From contig JAFAZL010000099.1 of NCBI GenBank assembly GCA_019239815.1, positions 1 through 10,164 of the forward strand: a stretch of 10,164 nt of DNA. Reading direction: 5' to 3'. This document shows, piece by piece, positions 1 to 5,636 of this stretch. Positions within the stretch are counted from its first letter, which is position 1. Every line of letters begins with the position of its first letter. The DNA comes from Acidobacteriota bacterium. Its GTDB lineage: Bacteria; Acidobacteriota; Terriglobia; Acidoferrales; UBA7541. Position numbers and translations under genes: made by a program. The notes below the pieces were generated by a model. It was not told the DNA's origin, ran no database searches, and saw only the letters and a program-made list of their open reading frames with translations.

Positions 1-22
1 GGATAAGCAGGTCGCGGTACGG

Positions 23-50
23 TTGCGGCTGTGAATCCCCGCCGTAAACT
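23..50 (+). promoter_or_regulatory. weak sigma70-like promoter candidate upstream of treS
   Basis: A TTGCGG hexamer (23-28) and a TAAACT hexamer (45-50) are separated by 16 bases and match the -35 and -10 consensus at 3/6 and 4/6 positions. If real, transcription would start near base 57 and give a leader of about 75 bases before the TTG start of treS. The rest of bases 1-130 shows no confident gene. This is pattern matching only; such matches are common by chance, and treS may instead be transcribed from a gene off the left edge. Confidence 0.2.
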
Positions 51-116
51 GTGAAGTGATTGGCCGGTCTGCGTTCGCGCTCACGTTGTCCGTACGCTGC
101 AGGGCCGGGAATAAAA

Positions 117-124
117 AAGGAGAG
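117..124 (+). promoter_or_regulatory. strong ribosome binding site that sets the treS start
   Basis: AAGGAGAG sits 6 bases before a TTG codon at 131. It is the best Shine-Dalgarno match near the beginning of this reading frame. The frame also opens with a GTG at 56, but that codon has no such site, and the 25 residues it would add do not resemble the family. This element therefore argues for initiation at TTG 131. Confidence 0.75.
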
Positions 125-130
125 CAATCG

Positions 131-1777
131 TTGGCGCCGCAGGACGACAAGCTCTGGTACAAAGACGCGGTTATTTATCAGCTTCACGTTCGAACGTTCT
201 GCGACAGCGATGGCAATGGTGTCGGTGACTTCCGTGGGCTGACGAACAAGCTCGACTACCTCCAGGAACTTGGAATCAACGCCATTTGGTTGTTGCCGTT
301 TTATCCGTCCCCGCTGCGCGACGACGGCTACGATATCGCCGACTACACGTCGGTCAATCCTACGTACGGAACGATTGAAGACTTCAAGGCGTTTTTGAAC
401 GCGGCGCACAGCCGGAAAATCCGCGTAATCACCGAGCTGGTGGTAAATCACACCTCGGACCAGCATCCTTGGTTTCAGGAAGCGCGAAGCTCGCAAGATA
501 ACCCGAAGCGCGATTGGTATGTATGGAGCGATACCGACGATCGGTATAGAGGCGTTCGAATCATCTTCATCGACACGGAGATGTCGAACTGGTCGTGGGA
601 TCCGATTTCGAAATCGTATTACTGGCATAGGTTTTTCAGTCATCAGCCGGATTTGAACTACGACAATCCCGCCGTGAAAGAGGCGGTTTGGGAAGTGATG
701 AAGTTCTGGCTGGATATTGGAGTCGATGGATTTCGGCTCGATGCGGTTCCGTATCTCGTAGAGCGAGAAGGCACTTCGTGCGAGAACCTGCCTGAGACGC
801 ACGCCGTGATCAAGGAACTGCGGGCACGGCTTGACGACGCTTATCCAGGCAAAATGCTGCTGGCCGAGGCAAATATGTGGCCGGCGGATGTGCGCGATTA
901 CTTCGGACAAGGCGATGGGGACGAGTTCCACATGGCGTTCCACTTTCCGCTGATGCCGCGCATGTTCATGGCGGTGAAGCTGGAAGATCGCAAGCCGATC
1001 ATTGAAATTCTCGAGCAGACGCCACAAATCCCTGACAAATGCCAGTGGTGCATCTTTTTACGCAATCACGATGAGCTGACGCTCGAGATGGTCACGGATG
1101 TCGAGCGCGACTACATGTATGACTCGTTCGCGAACGATAAGACGATGCGCATCAATCTCGGCATCCGCCGGCGGTTGGCGCCGCTGCTTGAGAATGATCG
1201 CCGCCGCATCGAACTGCTGACGGGGTTGCTCCTATCGATGCCAGGTACGCCGATCATCTACTACGGCGACGAAATCGGCATGGGCGACAACATTTATCTT
1301 GGCGACCGTAACGGAGTTCGGACGCCGATGCAATGGAATGGTGGATGGAACGCAGGGTTCTCTGCTTCGGACCCTGAGCGGTTGTATTCACCGTTGATTT
1401 CGAACCCGGTGTATGGATATCAGTCCGTCAACGTCGAAGCACAGCGGCGTTCGGAACATTCGCTGCTTTCCTGGACGAAGTCGGTGATTCAAACGCGAAA
1501 CTCCTTCCGCGTCTTCAGCCGAGGCTCGATTGACTTCCTGAGCCCCTCAAATCACCGTGTTCTTGCGTATATAAGGCAGCTTGGGGAGGAGAAAGTCTTG
1601 GTGGTCAACAATTTGTCGAGTTCCGCGCAGGCCGTCGAACTAAACTTGCAGAGCTTCAAGGGACACATACCGATTGAAATGTTCGGCCGGAACTTGTTTC
1701 CACGAATTGGAGAACTACCCTATTTGCTGACACTTGCGCCTTATCAATTCTTTTGGTTTCGGTTACGTCGTATTTGA
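131..1777 (+). CDS. treS: trehalose synthase / maltose alpha-D-glucosyltransferase (GH13)
   Basis: TreS reversibly isomerises maltose and trehalose in the cytoplasm by an intramolecular transglucosylation; with maltokinase and GlgE it feeds trehalose into alpha-glucan. From the TTG at 131 the protein has 548 residues, the normal length of a stand-alone TreS. The N-terminus carries the family signature LWYKDAVIYQLHVRTF. Central residues include RFFSHQPDLNYDNP. The GH13 catalytic triad is complete: nucleophile Asp204 in DGFRLDAVPY (codon at 740), acid/base Glu246 in LLAEANMWP, and Asp314 in FLRNHDELTLE. Later family motifs are GTPIIYYGDEIGMGDN, RTPMQWN and GYQSVNVEAQRR, followed by a C-terminal beta domain. 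In many bacteria maltokinase is fused to the TreS C-terminus. Here the protein stops after the beta domain and mak lies separately downstream. The start is chosen from the ribosome binding site. Function is assigned from family motifs and is very secure. Confidence 0.96.
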   Translation: MAPQDDKLWYKDAVIYQLHVRTFCDSDGNGVGDFRGLTNKLDYLQELGINAIWLLPFYPSPLRDDGYDIADYTSVNPTYGTIEDFKAFLNAAHSRKIRVITELVVNHTSDQHPWFQEARSSQDNPKRDWYVWSDTDDRYRGVRIIFIDTEMSNWSWDPISKSYYWHRFFSHQPDLNYDNPAVKEAVWEVMKFWLDIGVDGFRLDAVPYLVEREGTSCENLPETHAVIKELRARLDDAYPGKMLLAEANMWPADVRDYFGQGDGDEFHMAFHFPLMPRMFMAVKLEDRKPIIEILEQTPQIPDKCQWCIFLRNHDELTLEMVTDVERDYMYDSFANDKTMRINLGIRRRLAPLLENDRRRIELLTGLLLSMPGTPIIYYGDEIGMGDNIYLGDRNGVRTPMQWNGGWNAGFSASDPERLYSPLISNPVYGYQSVNVEAQRRSEHSLLSWTKSVIQTRNSFRVFSRGSIDFLSPSNHRVLAYIRQLGEEKVLVVNNLSSSAQAVELNLQSFKGHIPIEMFGRNLFPRIGELPYLLTLAPYQFFWFRLRRI

Positions 1778-1786
1778 ACTTTGAAC
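1773..1786 (+). repeat. tandem 7-bp duplication over the treS stop codon
   Basis: TTTGAAC occurs twice in direct succession (1773-1779 and 1780-1786). The first copy contains the treS TGA stop. The second copy supplies the -35-like hexamer of the promoter candidate that follows. It is probably a small slippage duplication with no function of its own. Confidence 0.5.
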
Positions 1787-1809
1787 TCGCCACACCCCGA
1801 GTGTAAATT
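1781..1809 (+). promoter_or_regulatory. sigma70-like promoter candidate between treS and the glycosyltransferase gene
   Basis: TTGAAC (1781-1786) and TAAATT (1804-1809) are separated by exactly 17 bases, each matching 4 of 6 consensus positions. Transcription would begin near 1816, leaving a leader of about 54 bases before the downstream TTG start. The gap between treS and the next gene is 92 bases, long enough for a promoter and longer than a tight operon junction. If active, it would let the glycosyltransferase, membrane protein and maltokinase genes be expressed without treS. No terminator is visible in the gap, so read-through from treS is also likely. Confidence 0.33.
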
Positions 1810-1869
1810 TCTAGAGTTCCTTGATTGCGGCACCTGATTTTGTAGCGGTTTAGGCGGAGCGAATCGTTT

Positions 1870-3132
1870 TTGGCCGACGAAACTCTACTTTCGGAAGACT
1901 TACTTCGCCAACTGATGAGCGTTGGCGAAGCGGACCTGCTTGTCGCGATTCCCACGTTTAACAACGAGGGGACCATCGGCCAGACCATACAAGCGATCGA
2001 AGAGAGCTACCAACAGAATTTTGTCCGCGATCGAGTCGCGATTGTGGCCGTGGATGGCGGATCCACGGATCAGACCCAGCAAATCGTCCTGAATCTAAAC
2101 GGAAAAAAGGATTCGATCCGCCGCGGCATCACGTCGCTCCGGACGGTGCATCGGATCTCGACCCAATACGGTCGAGCCGCATCTCAAGGCGCGGCTTTGA
2201 AGATCGTTTTCTCGGCGGCGGACTTACTGCGCGTGAAGGCCTGCGCAGTTGTGTCGCCCGCGACGGCGACGCTCGATCCGGCTTGGGTGGCGAATTTGCT
2301 GAGACCGGCCTATCGCCAAGATTTTGCGTTTGTCGCTCCTCTGTATTCCCGCACTAAATTCCAGGGCTTGCTCGCCCGCAATTTGCTGTATCCGATGAGC
2401 CGCGCGGTCTTCGGCGTGCGTATCCGGGAAATGTATGCCGACGAATGGGGCTTTTCTGGGCGCCTGGCATCGGAATGTGCTTCGCAGTCCATGGACGAAG
2501 CGGTCCGCGCGCGTCCTGAGGCGTGGATGGCTGTGAACGCGATCTGCAACGGTATGAAATGCAGCCAATCCTACCTTGGCCCAAGAGCGGCTCTACCAGG
2601 CAGCCCTGACATCGTTGAGACGATCCGCCAGACCGTCGGCAATCTCTTCTACTGCTGCGACGCTTTCCAGGATCACTGGCTCGACCGCACAGGCACGGAG
2701 ACTGTCCAGACCTTTGGCTCCGATCACGAGCTAACTCCGGAGGATGCTCCGGCGCGACAAGACAAGAGCTTCGAGCTGTTCCGCACGGGCGTGCAGACCC
2801 TTCAGGACGCCGTGCTGAAGTCGATCTTGGCCAAAGAAACGCTCGCGAAGCTAAAGGAGATCGCCGCAAAGGACATCGATCAATTCGATTTTCCGTCGGA
2901 GCTCTGGGTGCGGATCCTTTACGACTTTGCGGCCGCATACCATCGCACGACCATCGCGCGAGATCACATTTTACAGGCCCTCGTTCCCTTGTATCGCGGA
3001 CAACTCTTTTCCTTTTTGGCCGACCACGCCCAATCAACCCCCGAAGAAATGGAAGCCGACACCGAAGCGCTCTGTTTGGAGTTCGAACGGCAGAAGCCTT
3101 ATCTGATCGAGCGCTGGAAGGCGAAAAGCTGA
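1870..3132 (+). CDS. GT2/GpgS-like family glycosyltransferase with apparently degenerate DxD site
   Basis: The 420-residue soluble protein has a GT-A nucleotide-sugar fold. A Rossmann-like start, LLVAIPTFNNEGTI (23-36), is followed by VAVDGGSTD (59-67), the usual first nucleotide-binding Asp region. Residues 138-200 (PLYSRTKFQGLLARNLLYPMSR, then EWGFSGRLASE) and the C-terminal helical part (FPSELWVRILYDFAAAYHR, 341-359; LVPLYRGQLFSFL, 371-383) resemble, from memory, bacterial glycosyltransferases related to glucosylglycerate and glucosyl-3-phosphoglycerate synthases. In those enzymes a VDSDL-type metal-binding motif precedes a PEW segment; here the same place reads VSPATATLDPAW (128-139), with no DxD. 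The substrate is therefore unknown and activity uncertain. The TTG start at 1870 has GGAG 10 bases upstream; an in-frame ATG at 1915 lacks a ribosome site. Its stop codon overlaps the next gene's ribosome site, so co-translation is likely. The fold is fairly sure; the specific function is not. Confidence 0.8.
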   Translation: MADETLLSEDLLRQLMSVGEADLLVAIPTFNNEGTIGQTIQAIEESYQQNFVRDRVAIVAVDGGSTDQTQQIVLNLNGKKDSIRRGITSLRTVHRISTQYGRAASQGAALKIVFSAADLLRVKACAVVSPATATLDPAWVANLLRPAYRQDFAFVAPLYSRTKFQGLLARNLLYPMSRAVFGVRIREMYADEWGFSGRLASECASQSMDEAVRARPEAWMAVNAICNGMKCSQSYLGPRAALPGSPDIVETIRQTVGNLFYCCDAFQDHWLDRTGTETVQTFGSDHELTPEDAPARQDKSFELFRTGVQTLQDAVLKSILAKETLAKLKEIAAKDIDQFDFPSELWVRILYDFAAAYHRTTIARDHILQALVPLYRGQLFSFLADHAQSTPEEMEADTEALCLEFERQKPYLIERWKAKS

Positions 3133-3137
3133 GGTGA
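3131..3137 (+). promoter_or_regulatory. ribosome binding site overlapping the upstream stop codon
   Basis: GAGGTGA lies 4 bases before the ATG at 3142 and shares two bases with the TGA stop (3130-3132) of the glycosyltransferase gene. Ribosomes ending one gene are placed directly on the start of the next, so the two proteins are probably made in linked amounts. Confidence 0.6.
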
Positions 3138-3141
3138 AACG

Positions 3142-3843
3142 ATGAAAGACACGATCATCCAGGGATTGCAGCAGGCTTACCAAAACATGGCGCATATGAT
3201 CGCGGAATTCTTGCCGCGCCTCGTCGTGATGCTAGTGATCGTGCTCACCGGAGTGCTCTTTGCATACGCGTTCAAGTATGTCGCGCGCATGATCTTGCGG
3301 CTGACGAAGCTTGACCGTCTGTCGGAGGAAGCCGGAGCGTCGAAGGTCCTCCGGATGGCGGCATTGCCGTCGATGAGTGACTTTCTGAGCCGATCCGTTT
3401 TTTGGATCACGTTACTGGGTTTCATTCTGATCGGTATCAGCGTTTTGAATATCGCCGGGCTTCAGGAACAAATTGCGCGACTGTTACGGTTGCTGCCGGA
3501 AATCGTCGTTGCGATGTTGATTTTGTTCTTGGGACTGGTCATCGCCAACTTCCTGTCTCGTGCCGTCCTCTTGGCTTCGGTGAACAGAGGCTATGGGTCA
3601 GCCATGCTTTTCAGCTGGTCCGTACGCTTCATCATCTGGATACTGGCGATTACGATGGCCCTGGACGAACTAAGCGTCGCGCGCCAAACGGTACTTGCGG
3701 CGTTCTCGATCGTTCTCGGCGGGTCCATGCTTGGATTGGCGATTGCATTCGGGCTTGGAGGGCAGGATTTGGCGCGAAAGTTCCTCGAGCGTTCGCTGAG
3801 CGAGAAGAAGACCGACGACCGCGACGAATTGCAGCCGCTATAG
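3142..3843 (+). CDS. small MscS-related 'conserved TM helix' membrane protein
   Basis: This 233-residue protein is almost entirely membrane-embedded. Hydrophobic segments lie near residues 25-48, 82-104, 119-146, 160-176 and 185-207, with a charged C-terminal tail ending in EKKTDDRDELQPL. Two segments repeat each other: FLPRLVVMLVIVLTGVLFAY (23-42) and LLPEIVVAMLILFLGLVIAN (117-136). This is the pattern of the conserved TM helix repeat family that accompanies mechanosensitive channels. The last membrane segment, LGLAIAFGLGGQDLARKFLER (about 197-217), looks like the Gly/Ala-rich pore helix TM3 of MscS-type channels. The cytoplasmic beta and alpha/beta domains that normally follow are absent, so gating behaviour like MscS cannot be assumed. 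It sits 9 bases after the glycosyltransferase gene. A role in osmotic or solute release is a reasonable inference from the company it keeps, not something the sequence proves. Confidence 0.8.
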   Translation: MKDTIIQGLQQAYQNMAHMIAEFLPRLVVMLVIVLTGVLFAYAFKYVARMILRLTKLDRLSEEAGASKVLRMAALPSMSDFLSRSVFWITLLGFILIGISVLNIAGLQEQIARLLRLLPEIVVAMLILFLGLVIANFLSRAVLLASVNRGYGSAMLFSWSVRFIIWILAITMALDELSVARQTVLAAFSIVLGGSMLGLAIAFGLGGQDLARKFLERSLSEKKTDDRDELQPL

Positions 3844-3946
3844 CAGCTGCGGTTGAATCCGCGTTGGGTCGTTCCGTTTGTGTGGCCGGACTTCTCGATT
3901 GATTTGCGACTAAGTTTCGTCCCTGCTCATCAAACTGACACCGGCT

Positions 3947-3952
3947 GGAGAG
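3947..3952 (+). promoter_or_regulatory. ribosome binding site favouring the mak start at 3958
   Basis: GGAGAG is located 5 bases before the ATG at 3958. The reading frame is open from a TTG at 3853, which has no such site, and a second ATG lies at 3985 with only a weak AGGA upstream. The 3958 start is preferred, with 3985 a credible alternative. The roughly 114 bases between the membrane-protein stop and this start show no clear promoter or terminator. Confidence 0.5.
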
Positions 3953-3957
3953 TGTCA

Positions 3958-5544
3958 ATGGCTCAACACGGCACAGGAACAAAGATGGATCCTCAACTTC
4001 AGACCACGCTCGCGGCGCAGCTCCCGGAATATCTTCTGAAGCAAAGGTGGTTTGGCGGGAAGGCGCGCACGATCGCTTCGGCACAAGTTGTCGATACGGT
4101 TCCGATCCCAGTGATCGGTGGTAACGCGTACATTTTTGTCGCGAGAGTTTACTATGTCGACGGCGCCGACGAGACTTATGCAATCCCGCTGGCGTCCTCG
4201 GAAAGCGCTGGCGCTGAAGGATTGAGAGTGACCCGCGACGCCGGCGGCACAATCATGCTGGCCGACGGCCTGAAGAATTCCGCGTTTCTCACCGCGCTGA
4301 TCGGACTCATTGAAAAAGGGAACGCAATCGCCGGCGAAACCGGCGAGCTTCGTGGAGTCCAGACAACCGCGTATTCGAAGCTCTCGCCGGAACCGGTCGC
4401 AGGCCTGACGCCAAAGCCAGTAGGAGTCGAACAGAGCAACACCTCGATCATTTACGGCGGTCGTCTGATCTTGAAATTCTTTCGCCGTATCCAGGAAGGC
4501 ATCAATCCCGATCTCGAAATCGGCCAGTTTTTAACCGAGAAGACTTCGCTGAGGAGCGTGCCGCCCCTGGCGGGAACGCTGGAATATCAGACGCGTGACG
4601 GCAAGCCCATGGCGCAAGGCATGTTGCAGAAGTTTGTTCCCAATCAAGGGGACGCGTGGGGGTTCACGCTTAAGTCGCTCGCCAACTACTACAACGGCGT
4701 TCGAAAATCCGTGCATGTTGGAAGCGTGTCACCCGTGGCCAGCCAGCGGGGCGAGCAAGGCGCGGATGTACCCGAGGGTGCGAAGAGCGCTGTCGAGGAC
4801 TACTTGGCTGCGGCAGAACTACTTGGGCAGCGCACTGCGGAAATGCACCTGGCTCTGGCATCCGACGCGAGTGATCCCGCCTTTGCTCCCGAACCATTCA
4901 CCGTGGAATCGCAGCAGGCTCTGGAGCAGTCCGTGGGTGCCTTGCTGGTGCGCGTCTTCTCTTTGCTGCGCGACAAGATGAAATATCTTCCGGCGGAATG
5001 GCGCGAAAAAGCGGAACAACTAGCCGAGCGCGAGAGCGAAATCGCCGCGCGCTTCAATTCTGCACTGCGAGAACCGATCCGTGCTATGCGAACGCGAATC
5101 CATGGCGACTATCACCTCGGCCAGGTCCTCCGCACCGAAAACGACTTCGTGATCATCGATTTCGAAGGCGAGCCGGCTCGCACAATCGAAGAACGACGTG
5201 TAAAACGTTCGCCGTTACAAGACGTCGCCGGGATGCTGCGTTCTTTTCATTATGCAGCCTTTGCTCCACTACTGGGCGAGGATCGCGTTGCAGGAGATGA
5301 TGTCGCGCGAATGAGCGCATGGGCAGAAGTGTGGAACTCAATGGTTGCTGAGAGGTACCTGGCAAAATATTTTGCAACAGCGAAAGACGCGGCGTATCTA
5401 CCTGCGACGCAGGCCGAAATTCAAACCGTCCTCGAGTTGCATCTGCTGGAAAAGGCGATCTACGAACTCGGGTACGAGCTGAACAATCGCCCTACGTGGG
5501 TAGGGATTCCGCTACAGGGAATCGGCAAGCTTTTGTCGATCTAG
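3958..5544 (+). CDS. mak: maltokinase (ATP-dependent, maltose to maltose-1-phosphate)
   Basis: Maltokinase (Pep2 / Mak) phosphorylates maltose at C1, giving the maltose-1-phosphate that GlgE uses to extend alpha-1,4-glucan. The 528-residue protein has the eukaryotic-kinase-like fold of the aminoglycoside phosphotransferase group. Visible parts, numbered from the ATG at 3958, are the N-terminal Mak signature LPEYLLKQRWFGGKARTI (about 22-39), a nucleotide-binding strand with Lys173 in LILKFFRR, the helical segment RTAEMHLALASDASDPAFAPEP, the catalytic loop RIHGDYHLGQVL with Asp384, and the metal-binding IIDFEGEPART with Asp401. DVAGMLRSFHYAAF follows, as in known Mak proteins. It is longer than the roughly 455 residues of mycobacterial Mak. 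In many species this domain is the C-terminal half of a TreS-Mak fusion; here it is separated from treS by two genes. It ends 43 bases from the convergent treY stop. The family assignment is very secure and the start moderately so. Confidence 0.93.
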   Translation: MAQHGTGTKMDPQLQTTLAAQLPEYLLKQRWFGGKARTIASAQVVDTVPIPVIGGNAYIFVARVYYVDGADETYAIPLASSESAGAEGLRVTRDAGGTIMLADGLKNSAFLTALIGLIEKGNAIAGETGELRGVQTTAYSKLSPEPVAGLTPKPVGVEQSNTSIIYGGRLILKFFRRIQEGINPDLEIGQFLTEKTSLRSVPPLAGTLEYQTRDGKPMAQGMLQKFVPNQGDAWGFTLKSLANYYNGVRKSVHVGSVSPVASQRGEQGADVPEGAKSAVEDYLAAAELLGQRTAEMHLALASDASDPAFAPEPFTVESQQALEQSVGALLVRVFSLLRDKMKYLPAEWREKAEQLAERESEIAARFNSALREPIRAMRTRIHGDYHLGQVLRTENDFVIIDFEGEPARTIEERRVKRSPLQDVAGMLRSFHYAAFAPLLGEDRVAGDDVARMSAWAEVWNSMVAERYLAKYFATAKDAAYLPATQAEIQTVLELHLLEKAIYELGYELNNRPTWVGIPLQGIGKLLSI

Positions 5545-5581
5545 TCGGCATTGGCACCGGGACGTGTTCCATACAGCCGCC

Positions 5582-5636
5582 GTTCCCTCAGGACTTTCCG
5601 CCCCAAGACTGAGGGGTAAGGAGTGAGACAGGGAAC
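5582..5636. other. overlapping inverted repeats at the mak/treY convergence point
   Basis: Two perfect 7-base inverted repeats share one arm. CCCTCAG (5585-5591) pairs with CTGAGGG (5609-5615), leaving a 17-base loop. GTTCCCT (5582-5588) pairs with AGGGAAC (5630-5636). They cover the treY stop codon and the last treY codons, so only one hairpin can form at a time. No run of T follows on either strand, so this is not a standard intrinsic terminator. It could slow or end transcription from either side, or be chance. Confidence 0.3.

Noticed and set aside
2..34. Possible C-terminal tail of an upstream plus-strand gene (reads DKQVAVRLRL then stop).
   Set aside because: Ten residues are too few to support a gene, and they do not match the GlgE C-terminus I would expect in this context.
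2354..3037. 227-codon open frame on the minus strand inside the glycosyltransferase gene.
   Set aside because: Arg/Ser/Pro-rich composition without motifs; it is antisense to a well-supported gene in a GC-rich sequence.
3831..3852. GCAGC/GCTGC inverted repeat at the membrane-protein stop codon as a terminator.
   Set aside because: Five-base stem with a 10-base loop and no T-run; too weak to call, and mak likely continues in the same transcript.
3402..3902. 166-codon plus-strand open frame overlapping the membrane-protein gene.
   Set aside because: Out-of-frame shadow with Arg/Gly-rich composition; the overlapping frame has clear membrane segments and a good start.
3853..3957. N-terminal extension of maltokinase from the TTG at 3853.
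   Set aside because: No ribosome site at 3853, the extra residues do not match the family, and the ATG at 3958 has GGAGAG upstream.
3650..4252. 200-codon minus-strand open frame across the membrane protein / mak junction.
   Set aside because: Very Arg/Ser-rich, no domain-like pattern, and it overlaps two supported genes.
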